From Pseudomonas sp. efr-133-TYG-5 (lineage in GTDB: Bacteria > Pseudomonadota > Gammaproteobacteria > Pseudomonadales > Pseudomonadaceae), in contig NZ_JARVSM010000004.1 in the NCBI RefSeq assembly GCF_030209175.1, positions 620,001-684,000 on the forward strand: 64,000 bases of DNA, written 5' to 3'. Below, piece by piece: positions 30,343 to 38,787 of this stretch (positions within the stretch are counted from its first letter, which is position 1; every line of letters begins with the position of its first letter). A program made the position numbers and the translations under genes. The notes below the pieces were generated by a model. The model did no database searches. It was not told where the DNA came from and saw only the letters and a list, made by a program, of their open reading frames with translations.

Positions 30343-33300
30343 ATGACACGGATCGCAACGCCCATCAGCGAGATCAAGGAACACTACGACGTCATCGTCA
30401 TTGGCTCCGGCTATGGCGGCGGCATTGCTGCTTCACGCCTGGCCCGGGCCGGCCGGCGCGTAGGCCTGCTGGAGCGCGGCCGGGAAATCCAGCCCGGGGA
30501 ATACCCCAACACCATGATTGCCGCCACCGAAGAGTTGCAGGTGCACGACCCCGATGGCCATATCGGCTCGCGCACCGGGCTGTTCGACCTGCACGTCAAT
30601 GCCCAGCAGAACGTCGTGGTCGGTTGCGGTCTCGGCGGTACGTCGCTGATCAACGCCAACGTCGCGCTGGAACCGGAGGCCGGCGTGTTCGAAGATCCGC
30701 GCTGGCCGGCCGCCGTGCGCGAGCACCGCGACACCCTGCTCAAGGACGGCTACCAACGTGCCCGCGACATGCTCAAGCCCAACCCGTATCCGGGCACCGC
30801 GCCGAACCTGCCCAAGCTCGATGCCAACCGCAAGTCGGCGGACTACCTCAAGCAAAGCGCCCATTTCTACAAGCCGCCGATCAACGTCACCTTCGACAAA
30901 CTGCCCAACAACCTCAACCACGTCGGTGTCGAGCAGTTGCCGTGCAACCACTGTGGCGACTGCGTCTCGGGCTGTAACAACAAGGCCAAGAACACCACGC
31001 TGATGAACTACCTGCCGGACGCCTGCAATCACGGCGCGGAGATTTTCTGTCAGGCCGAGGTGCGTTATCTGGAACGTGACGGCGATGGCTGGATCGTACA
31101 TTTCCAGTACCTCGACAGCGGTCGTGAGAAGTTCGATGCGCCCACGCTGTTCGTAAAAGCCGACATCGTCGTGGTTTCCGCCGGCACCCTTGGCTCTACC
31201 GAGATTCTGTTGCGTTCGCGGGCCAAAGGCCTGGTGATGTCCGCCCAGCTTGGCGAAAACATGAGCGGCAACGGCGACATCCTCGGCTTCGGCCACAATT
31301 GCGAGCAGCCCATCAACGGCATCGGTTTCGGTGCGCACCCGGCCAAGGAACTGCAGCCGGTCGGCCCGTGCATTACCTCGGTCATCGACATGCGCACCGA
31401 GGGCGACTGGCGCAGCCGCATGGTCATCGAGGAGGGCTCGATTCCCGGTGCGCTCGGGCGGCCGATGGTGCCGAGCATGGCCGGGTTCGCCGAGATGATC
31501 GGCGTGGCCACCGACGACAGTTTCAGCGCCAAGGTGAAATACAAGGAGCGCGAAGTCGAAAGCTTTCTGCGCGGCCCGTATTACGGCGCGCTGCACAACA
31601 TGCAGACCTACCTGATCATGAGTCACGACAGCGGCAACGGGCGGATGCTGCTCGACAGCAAGGATCAACTGCGCATCGACTGGCCGGGCGTCGGCGAGCA
31701 GGAAAACTTCAAACTCGGCAACGAGCGTCTGCACCAGAGCACCAAGGCGTTGGGCGGGATCTGGGTGGAGAACCCGATCTGGACCCGACTGCTCAAGCAC
31801 AGCATCGTCTCGGTGCATCCGCTGGGCGGTTGCGTGATGGGCGAGGACGCCGAGCAAGGCGTGGTCAACCACAAGGGCCAGGTGTTCAGCGGCGCCAGCG
31901 GTACTGACGTGTACAGCAACCTGTACGTGACCGACGGCGCGGTGATCCCGACCTCGCTGGCGGTCAATCCGCTGCTGACCATCTCCGCGGTGAGCGAGCG
32001 CAACATGGCCTTGCTGGCAGCCGATCGCGGTTGGCAGATCGACTACACGCTGCCGTCGGCACCGCGCAAACCGGTGGCTCCGCCGACCCTCGGCGTGCAG
32101 TTCACCGAAACCATGAAGGGCTATTTCTCCCGCGCGTTCACGGCTGCGCAAAGCACCGATCTGAAAGTCTACGAGGCGGCGGCCAAGCGCGGTGAGGCGG
32201 ACAATTCGCCGATCGATTTCACCCTGACCATCACCGCCAGCGACCTCAACCGGATGATCAAGGAGCCGGAGCATGCCGCGACGATTGTCGGCACGGTGAC
32301 CGCGCCGGCGCTGTCGCCGCAGCCGCTGACCGCCAGCAATGGCGTGTTCAACCTGTTCGAGCAATTCGAGCAGCAGGTCGATACGCGGCACATGAAATAC
32401 GACATGAAGCTGACCGCCGAGGACGGCAGTGACTACTTCTTCAGCGCCTTCAAGACCGTGCCCGAAGACGACGGCGTGCTGAACATCTGGCACGACACCA
32501 GCACCCTCTACGTGACCCTGTATCGCGGCCCGGACAAGACCGGCGAGGTGATCGGCTCGGGCGTGATGCACATCCATCCGAGCGATTTCGCCAAACAGAT
32601 GACCACCATGAAGGTGCTCAACGCGCGCAATGAGCGCGAGCGCATCGACGGCCTGGCGCGCTTCGGCAAGTTCTTCGCCGGGATTCTCTGGGAAAGCTAC
32701 GGCGGCGTGTTTGCCGGTGACAAATACTTCAACCCCGACGCGCCGCCACGGCTGAAACGGCCGCTGGATGCGCCCGTGCCGAACGTGCATTTCTTTTCCA
32801 CCGAGGACGGCGTCGAATTGCGCCTGACCCGCTATCAGGCCGGCAGCAAAGGTCCGGTGATGCTGGTGCATGGCCTCGGCGTGGGGTCGAATATCTTTTC
32901 CACCGACACCATCCAGACCAACCTGCTGGAGTACCTGTGCAAACACGACTACGACGTGTGGCTGCTGGACTTTCGCGTCAGCATCCTGCTGCCGGCGAGC
33001 AAGAAGGAATGGAACGGCGACCAGATCGCCCAGTACGACTTCAAGGCGGCCATTGCGCAGATCCAGGAGCAAACCGGCGCCAGGGACGTGCAGTGTGTGG
33101 TGCATTGCTACGGCGCGACGACGTTCTTCATGTCGTTGCTGGCCGGGTTGCAGGGGGTGCGCTCGGTGGTCTGCTCGCAGATTGCCGCAGACACTGTCGT
33201 TGCCACGGCGACCGGGCTGAAGGCCGGCCTGCACCTGCCAGGGATGCTCGATGCGATCGGCATCAAGTCGATGACCGCCTACGCCGACAGCAAGGAGAAC

Positions 33301-33795
33301 TGGTTCAACAAGCTCTACGACAAGGCCCTCAACGGTTATGCGCGGATCGAGGCCCAGGGCTACTGCACCAACCCCGTTTGCCATCGCATCACCTTCATGT
33401 ACGCCTCGCTGTATCGCCACGACACCCTCAACGAAACCCTGCACGACAACCTGCATGAGCTGTTCGGCGAGTCGAACATCGAGACGTTCGAACACCTGGC
33501 GCTGATCGTGCGCAAAGGGCACCTGGTGGATTTCAAAGGCAACGATGTGTACATGCCGCACTTCGATCGGCTGACGATGCCGATCTGTTTCATCAGCGGC
33601 GCCGACAACCAGTGTTATCTGCCGCAAAGCACGCTCAAGACCTACCAGCGCTTGTGCGACCTGCACGGGCCGCAGCGCTACAGCCGCCAGGTAGTGCCGG
33701 GCTATGGCCACATCGACTGCATGTTCGGCAAGAACGCGGTGGTCGATGTCTATCCGATCATCCTTGAACACCTGGAGAAAACGGCCCTCGGCTGA
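30343..33795 (+). CDS. GMC oxidoreductase fused to an alpha/beta hydrolase
   Basis: A 1150-residue bifunctional protein. Residues ~15-570 are a GMC FAD oxidoreductase like cholesterol oxidase: VIVIGSGYGGGIAASRLARA near the N-terminus, a four-cysteine CNHCGDCVSGCNNKA, and the C-terminal signature HPLGGCVMGE with DGAVIPTSLAVNPLLTISA. Residues ~590-810 form an uncharacterised linker domain (FTETMKGYF...). The C-terminal ~300 residues are an alpha/beta hydrolase (VMLVHGLGVGSNIF) with nucleophile elbow VHCYGATT, Cys922 where Ser is usual, an Asp in ISGADNQCYLP and His in GYGHIDCMFG. No signal peptide is obvious. It has a good ribosome site (GAGAGAGGA). It heads a cassette with a cytochrome c; substrate unknown, possibly a lipid or sterol-like ester. 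Confidence 0.85.
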   Translation: MTRIATPISEIKEHYDVIVIGSGYGGGIAASRLARAGRRVGLLERGREIQPGEYPNTMIAATEELQVHDPDGHIGSRTGLFDLHVNAQQNVVVGCGLGGTSLINANVALEPEAGVFEDPRWPAAVREHRDTLLKDGYQRARDMLKPNPYPGTAPNLPKLDANRKSADYLKQSAHFYKPPINVTFDKLPNNLNHVGVEQLPCNHCGDCVSGCNNKAKNTTLMNYLPDACNHGAEIFCQAEVRYLERDGDGWIVHFQYLDSGREKFDAPTLFVKADIVVVSAGTLGSTEILLRSRAKGLVMSAQLGENMSGNGDILGFGHNCEQPINGIGFGAHPAKELQPVGPCITSVIDMRTEGDWRSRMVIEEGSIPGALGRPMVPSMAGFAEMIGVATDDSFSAKVKYKEREVESFLRGPYYGALHNMQTYLIMSHDSGNGRMLLDSKDQLRIDWPGVGEQENFKLGNERLHQSTKALGGIWVENPIWTRLLKHSIVSVHPLGGCVMGEDAEQGVVNHKGQVFSGASGTDVYSNLYVTDGAVIPTSLAVNPLLTISAVSERNMALLAADRGWQIDYTLPSAPRKPVAPPTLGVQFTETMKGYFSRAFTAAQSTDLKVYEAAAKRGEADNSPIDFTLTITASDLNRMIKEPEHAATIVGTVTAPALSPQPLTASNGVFNLFEQFEQQVDTRHMKYDMKLTAEDGSDYFFSAFKTVPEDDGVLNIWHDTSTLYVTLYRGPDKTGEVIGSGVMHIHPSDFAKQMTTMKVLNARNERERIDGLARFGKFFAGILWESYGGVFAGDKYFNPDAPPRLKRPLDAPVPNVHFFSTEDGVELRLTRYQAGSKGPVMLVHGLGVGSNIFSTDTIQTNLLEYLCKHDYDVWLLDFRVSILLPASKKEWNGDQIAQYDFKAAIAQIQEQTGARDVQCVVHCYGATTFFMSLLAGLQGVRSVVCSQIAADTVVATATGLKAGLHLPGMLDAIGIKSMTAYADSKENWFNKLYDKALNGYARIEAQGYCTNPVCHRITFMYASLYRHDTLNETLHDNLHELFGESNIETFEHLALIVRKGHLVDFKGNDVYMPHFDRLTMPICFISGADNQCYLPQSTLKTYQRLCDLHGPQRYSRQVVPGYGHIDCMFGKNAVVDVYPIILEHLEKTALG

Positions 33796-33807
33796 TCTCA
33801 GACCGAG

Positions 33808-33906
33808 TCGTCCGCTGCGCGGGCAAGCCCGCTCCCACATTGGAGGACGCCAGGCGAAGATCCTGTGAACACCTCCAGACCCTGTGGGAGCTGGCTTGCC
33901 AGCGAT
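33808..33906. repeat. REP doublet between the GMC and cytochrome c genes
   Basis: GCGCGGGCAAGCCCGCTCCC (about 33817) and the inverted GTGGGAGCTGGCTTGCCAGC (about 33884), a doublet of two REP subtypes. Confidence 0.8.
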
Positions 33907-33958
33907 AGCGGTATATCCGGCGCTGCATCTCTCGGGTCTGCACAAGGAAATGGATGAC

Positions 33959-35827
33959 ATGGACAGCTACATCCGCTGGTTTCAACGCTTCATCTGGCTC
34001 GGCATTGCGATGAATATGCTGTTCGCGATCCCGGCGCTGTTCGCGCCGGGGTTGCTGACCTCGGTGGTCGGCCTGCCGCCGCAACTCTCCGACCCGTGGC
34101 TGGAAAACGCCGGGATGCTGCTGGTGGGCATCAGCGTGTTCTACATGCCGTCGGGCTTCAACGCGCCGCGCTACGTGGTGCATTCCTGGCTGTGCGTGCT
34201 GACGCGGCTGATCGCCGTGGCGTTCTGGATCTACCTGATCAACACCAGCAGCCAGGGCTCGGTGTTCGTACCGATGCTGATGGGCGACCTGAGCTTCTTC
34301 CTGATCCTCGGCATCCTGCTGTACCTGGGCACCTCGGCGCAAAACCGGCCCTGGGCCTTGCTCGGTGACGGCTGGCGCGAGTGGCGCGCCAGTTGGGCGC
34401 GGCACTGGCAAAGTCATGCGTTCAAGGTCGGTACGCTGGTCGTGGTCGCGCTACTGGGCTTCATCGGCTACCAGACCTGGTATCAGATGTTGCGCGTGGT
34501 GCCGGAACAGCAATATGCCTCCGACGAAGATCATTACAAATACGCCGCCATCGGCCTGGGTATCGAAGCGCGGATCCCGTATTACCTGTTCGCCGTGCTG
34601 CCGCAGATGTGCCCGGAAAAGCTGCCCAAACCCGGCGGCTGGGAAGTCTTCGGTTTCCTCTATGAGAACGGCAAGGATCTGCCCATCGGCATGGCCAAGC
34701 GGCAGATCGGCTACCCCACCGTGGAGCCGAACTGCGCGCTGTGCCACACCGGTTCCTACCGGGCCAATGCCAGCGACGTCGCGGTCAACGTGCCCAGTGC
34801 GCCGGCCAACACCCTGCAGCTGCAGGCCTTCCAGTGGTTCGCCTACGATTGCGCCAGCGACCCGAAATTCACCACCGACGCGGTGATGACGGCGATCAAC
34901 AACAAATTCCAGCTGGGCTTTTTCGAAAGGCTCTACAACCGCTACCTGATCATCCCGATGGCGAAGAGCGCGCTGCTCAAGCAGAAGCAGGCCTACGCCT
35001 GGCAGAAGCTGCGGCCGCAACAGGGGCCGGGCCGCACCGACACCTTCAATCCGACGAAAATGGTGGTGTTCGGCTTCCCGGATGACTCGACCATCGGCAC
35101 CGTCGACCTGCCGCAAGTGTGGAACCAGAAACCGCGCGAATCGATGTACCTGCACTGGGACGGCAATAACAACAAGATCCACGAGCGTAACTACGCCGCG
35201 GCGATGGCGGTGGGGGCGACGCCGGAATCGGTGCTGCCGCCGAGCTTCAACCGCGTGACCAACTGGCTGCTCGGGCACAAGGCACCGGCGTGGCCGTGGG
35301 CGCTGGATCAGGCAAAAGTCGCCCGGGGCAAGCCGATCTGGGCCGCCAATTGCGCCGCGTGCCACGACTTCGGTCGTGCCGACACCGGGCAAGTGACCAC
35401 CAACATCGACCAGCTCGGCACTGATCCGCATCGGCTCGACTCGTTCACCACGGGGCTGGTCGCGGCGTTCCACACCTTCAAGAAGCCGCCGTTCGACTTC
35501 GGTGCCTATCGCAAGACCCAGAGCTACAGCAACACACCCACCGACGGCATCTGGCTGCGCGCGCCGTACCTGCACAACGGTTCGGTGCCGACCCTGTGGG
35601 ACCTGCTGCAACCGCCGGAAAAACGTCCGCAGGTGTTCATCACCGGCTCCGACGTCTACGACCCGGTCAACGTTGGTTTCGTCACGACGGGCGCTCAGGC
35701 CAAGGCCTCGGCGGACTTCACGTACGACACGCGGCTGGAGGGCAACCACAACAGCGGTCACCTGTACGGCACGACGCTGTCGGACGACGACAAGCGTGCG
35801 CTGATCGAATTCATGAAAACCCTGTGA
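33959..35827 (+). CDS. Membrane-anchored dihaem cytochrome c
   Basis: A 622-residue protein with about five hydrophobic segments in the first ~175 residues (WLGIAMNMLFAIPALFAPG; LLVGISVFYMPSGF; VGTLVVVALLGFIGYQTW) and a periplasmic cytochrome part with two haem motifs, CALCH at 259-263 and CAACH at 465-469. The ATG at 33959 is favoured because its AAGGA site is well spaced; an ATG 9 nt upstream is too close. Its position directly after the GMC oxidoreductase makes it the likely electron acceptor for that enzyme. Confidence 0.85.
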   Translation: MDSYIRWFQRFIWLGIAMNMLFAIPALFAPGLLTSVVGLPPQLSDPWLENAGMLLVGISVFYMPSGFNAPRYVVHSWLCVLTRLIAVAFWIYLINTSSQGSVFVPMLMGDLSFFLILGILLYLGTSAQNRPWALLGDGWREWRASWARHWQSHAFKVGTLVVVALLGFIGYQTWYQMLRVVPEQQYASDEDHYKYAAIGLGIEARIPYYLFAVLPQMCPEKLPKPGGWEVFGFLYENGKDLPIGMAKRQIGYPTVEPNCALCHTGSYRANASDVAVNVPSAPANTLQLQAFQWFAYDCASDPKFTTDAVMTAINNKFQLGFFERLYNRYLIIPMAKSALLKQKQAYAWQKLRPQQGPGRTDTFNPTKMVVFGFPDDSTIGTVDLPQVWNQKPRESMYLHWDGNNNKIHERNYAAAMAVGATPESVLPPSFNRVTNWLLGHKAPAWPWALDQAKVARGKPIWAANCAACHDFGRADTGQVTTNIDQLGTDPHRLDSFTTGLVAAFHTFKKPPFDFGAYRKTQSYSNTPTDGIWLRAPYLHNGSVPTLWDLLQPPEKRPQVFITGSDVYDPVNVGFVTTGAQAKASADFTYDTRLEGNHNSGHLYGTTLSDDDKRALIEFMKTL

Positions 35828-35852
35828 ACCCTTACGGATAGAGGATTACGCC

Positions 35853-37097
35853 ATGTCAGCGGTCGGTCATCTGAAACATGAATACGACAAGGTCAAGGTG
35901 CGCATTCACGGCTTGTTCACGCGCATGGAAATGGCCTGGATGAAGCTCATCAGCGAACTGGAGCCGCAGGAATTCCAGGCGATCATCAAGTTGCTGCAGC
36001 GCGGGCACGATCAGGCGCAATACGTGCTGAAAAACGGCGAGTTGCCCAGCGACGAACCGGCGGTGCCGTGGGAGCTGTCCCATGGTCTGTCGATCCTGCG
36101 TATCGGCAATGCCGCGCCGTTGCCGCAATCACCCGATCAACTGGCGACCCGGGTGCTCAAGGATGGCAGTCTGCTCGGTTGCCGCAAGTGGGAACTGCTC
36201 GATCTGCTGTGGAGCGAGGCCCTGCTCAAATGGATTGAAAACCTGCGTCATCACGCAACCTTCGGCACCGATCCGGCACTGGTGCAAATGGATCGCGAGG
36301 TGACCCTGGCGATTGCCGGCGACTGGGGCACCGGCCCCTTCGACACTCACGCGCCAGCGGTCTCGGTGGCCAACCAGATGCAACTGGCGCAGGCCGATTT
36401 CACCATCCATCTGGGCGACGTCTACTACGCCGGCAGTCATTCGCAGGAAGACGTCGACATGGCCGGCTGGCCGATGGGCCGCCACGGCTCGTTCACCCTC
36501 AACTCCAACCACGAGATGTACAGCGGCGCCCATGGCTATTTCAAGGAACTGTACAAACGTTTTCCGGGGCAGCAGGGCACCAGTTACTTTGCCTTGATCA
36601 ACGATGACTGGCTGGTGGTCGGGCTGGATTCGGCGTATGCCTCGGATGCAATGAACCTGTACATGGACGGCACGCTCAACGAGCCGCAGATCACCTGGTT
36701 GAAAGCCCTGCCGAAACGCAAAAGGATCATGGTGCTCAGCCATCACCAGGGCTTGGATATTTCCGGGCACAACCAGACGGCGTTGTTTCAACCGGTGTGC
36801 GATGCCTTGGGGCGCGAGCCGGATTACTGGTACTGGGGCCATCTGCACAACGGCATCGTGTATGCGCAGCAGGGTGGGTTGCATGCGCGCTGTGCCGGCC
36901 ACGGGGCGATTCCCTATGGCAATGCCAGCGAGCTGGACGGGCATTCGCGGGTGTTGTGGTCGGAGACGCAGGATGCCAATGACCCGGCGTATCCGCTGCG
37001 GGTGTTGAATGGCTACGCGAAAATCAGGTTGGTGGGGGAGGAGATTTTCGAAGAGTTTATCGGTGAGGATGGCAGTGTGAGGTGGTCGTCCAAGTGA
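35853..37097 (+). CDS. Metallophosphoesterase with N-terminal extension
   Basis: A 414-residue calcineurin-like phosphoesterase. Residues ~1-145 are an uncharacterised helical part. Metal-site motifs then appear in order: GDWGTG, GDVYYAG (GDxxY type), NSNHEMY (in place of GNHD/E), LSHHQG and WGHLHNG (GHxH type). No signal peptide, so presumably cytoplasmic. RBS GAGGAT supports the start, 25 bp after the cytochrome stop, so one operon. Its substrate is unknown; it may act on a product of the fused hydrolase. Confidence 0.85.
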   Translation: MSAVGHLKHEYDKVKVRIHGLFTRMEMAWMKLISELEPQEFQAIIKLLQRGHDQAQYVLKNGELPSDEPAVPWELSHGLSILRIGNAAPLPQSPDQLATRVLKDGSLLGCRKWELLDLLWSEALLKWIENLRHHATFGTDPALVQMDREVTLAIAGDWGTGPFDTHAPAVSVANQMQLAQADFTIHLGDVYYAGSHSQEDVDMAGWPMGRHGSFTLNSNHEMYSGAHGYFKELYKRFPGQQGTSYFALINDDWLVVGLDSAYASDAMNLYMDGTLNEPQITWLKALPKRKRIMVLSHHQGLDISGHNQTALFQPVCDALGREPDYWYWGHLHNGIVYAQQGGLHARCAGHGAIPYGNASELDGHSRVLWSETQDANDPAYPLRVLNGYAKIRLVGEEIFEEFIGEDGSVRWSSK

Positions 37098-37116
37098 GGC
37101 GGTGACTGTAAGGACG

Positions 37117-37208
37117 CCATCGCGGGCAAGCCCGCTCCCACAGAGTGCTGCGGTGTGCACAAATGTTGTGAGCACCATAGAAACTGTGGGAGCTGGCTTG
37201 CCAGCGAT
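37117..37208. repeat. REP doublet between the phosphoesterase and gbcA
   Basis: CGCGGGCAAGCCCGCTCCCA (about 37121) with the inverted TGTGGGAGCTGGCTTGCCAG (about 37185), between convergent genes. Confidence 0.8.
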
Positions 37209-37212
37209 GCTT

Positions 37213-38505
37213 TTAGCCTTGGACCGGGACGCCTTTGAGGTACGGCGCCGGCTCGGCGCCAAGGTTGTTCAGCATGCGCTCGCTGTACCAGTCGACGAAG
37301 TTGACCACGCCGAACTCATAAGTCTTGGAGTACGGCCCTGGCTGATAAGCGGTGGAGTTGATCCCGCGCTGGTTCTCTTCGGCCAGGCGCCGATCCTGGT
37401 CGTTGGTCGCGTCCCACACCTGGCGCATGCGCTCGACGTCGTAATCGACGCCTTCGACCGCATCCTTGTGCACCAGCCATTTGGTGGTGACCATGGTTTC
37501 TTGCGCGCTGATCGGCCACACGGTGAAGACAATGATGTGGTCGCCCATGCAGTGGTTCCACGAGTGCGGCAGGTGCAGGATGCGCATCGAGCCGAGGTCG
37601 GGGTTCTTGATCCGGCCCATCAGCTTGGCGCAGCCCTGTTTGCCGTCCATGGTCATCGACACGGTGCCCTTGAGCAGCGGCATGCGCACGATGCGGTTGC
37701 GCAGACCGAAACTGGCGTGGGCGTAAGGGATCTTCTCGGCTTCCCAGGCAGCGGCGGAGGCGGCGACGTGGTCCTTGAACGCCTGGTCGGCGCGCGGGTC
37801 GGTGACGTCGTCCCATTCCAGCAGGGTTTTCAGCAATTCCGGGTGCGAACCGCCGCAGTGGTAGCACTCGCGGTTGTTTTCCAGCACCAGTTTCCAGTTG
37901 GCTTTTTCCATCAAGGTGGTTTGCACCGCCACCTTGGTGTTTTCCATGTCGTACGGTTCCATGTAGTGGTTCAGGGTCGACAGGAAATCATCGATGGCCG
38001 GTGGGTTTTCCGCCAGGCTGATGAAGATGTAGCCGCCGGCCGTCTTCACGTTCACCGGTTTCAGGCCGTACTGCTTCATGTCGAAGTCGGCGCCCATCTC
38101 GGTGCCGGCGAACAGCAGGCGCCCGTCCAGTTCGTAGGTCCACTGGTGGTAGTGGCAGACCAGTTTGGCGACCTTGCCCTTGTCGCTGGTGCACAGGCGC
38201 GAGCCACGGTGGCGGCAGACGTTGTGGAACGCATGCACCACGCCGTCGGCGCCACGGATGACGATGATCGGGTTCTTGCCGATCTGCAGGGTGATGTAGT
38301 TGCCCTTGGCCGGGATCTCGCAGGTCATGCCGGCGATCAGCCATTCTTTCTGGAAGATCTCCTGCATGTCGATATCGAACAGGCGCTCGTCGCTGTAGAA
38401 CGGTTGCGGCAACGAGAAGGTGCGCTCGCGTTCCTGCAGCATCTGTGCGGTGGCCTTGCGTGCGGGTTCCAGCGGGTCGCCCAGGCTGATTTTTGCGGTG
38501 TCCAT
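37213..38505 (-). CDS. gbcA: Glycine betaine monooxygenase, Rieske oxygenase GbcA
   Basis: Rieske non-haem iron oxygenase of 430 residues that demethylates glycine betaine to dimethylglycine, releasing formaldehyde. The Rieske cluster ligands show as CRHRGSRLC and CHYHQW (about residues 100-130); the mononuclear iron site lies at ENNRECYHCGGSHPEL. The chosen ATG at 38505 (MDTAKISLGDPLEPARK) matches the family. It is divergent from its reductase gbcB, with a 282-bp gap that holds a tandem AraC-type site. GbdR should activate it when betaine is present. Confidence 0.95.
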   Translation of the reverse strand: MDTAKISLGDPLEPARKATAQMLQERERTFSLPQPFYSDERLFDIDMQEIFQKEWLIAGMTCEIPAKGNYITLQIGKNPIIVIRGADGVVHAFHNVCRHRGSRLCTSDKGKVAKLVCHYHQWTYELDGRLLFAGTEMGADFDMKQYGLKPVNVKTAGGYIFISLAENPPAIDDFLSTLNHYMEPYDMENTKVAVQTTLMEKANWKLVLENNRECYHCGGSHPELLKTLLEWDDVTDPRADQAFKDHVAASAAAWEAEKIPYAHASFGLRNRIVRMPLLKGTVSMTMDGKQGCAKLMGRIKNPDLGSMRILHLPHSWNHCMGDHIIVFTVWPISAQETMVTTKWLVHKDAVEGVDYDVERMRQVWDATNDQDRRLAEENQRGINSTAYQPGPYSKTYEFGVVNFVDWYSERMLNNLGAEPAPYLKGVPVQG

Positions 38506-38687
38506 CGATGTGATCCTCAAGGCCATCTGCGTGGCCGGCGAAAGTGGCTAATCAGGTTTGCAACGCAAGGTGTCGACAAATCGTCTTTGTGTGGGCCGAG
38601 TGTGGGGCCGGCGCTGCCGGGAACCTTATCCATGGGCGACATGGTGCAATCTGTTCCCGACGCGCAACCCCCGGTGGTTGGGGGCTG

Positions 38688-38721
38688 GTCGCGATAAGTA
38701 TGCCGATGTCGCGGATAGGTA
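38688..38721. promoter_or_regulatory. Tandem GbdR-type site in the gbcA-gbcB gap
   Basis: GTCGCGATAAGTA (from 38688) and GTCGCGGATAGGTA (from 38708) are direct repeats 20-21 bp apart. The second overlaps the expected -35 of gbcB, whose likely -10 is TATACG at 38738-38743 (class II activation geometry). GbdR is the obvious candidate. Confidence 0.65.
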
Positions 38722-38787
38722 AACGGGCGGTTCACGCTATACGCAGAATCGCCCCATGAAGGCCGACAGTCGGCCGTGGAGAACAGC

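Noticed and set aside
30433..33960. A 1175-codon minus-strand frame antisense to the GMC-hydrolase gene
   Set aside because: Its composition (rich in His, Arg, Val, Gln) is that of antisense GC-rich DNA. The plus-strand frame has clear GMC and hydrolase motifs and a good ribosome site.
38544..38759. A 71-codon plus-strand frame in the gbcA-gbcB gap
   Set aside because: It overlaps the tandem activator site and gbcB promoter, has no ribosome site and no recognisable domain.
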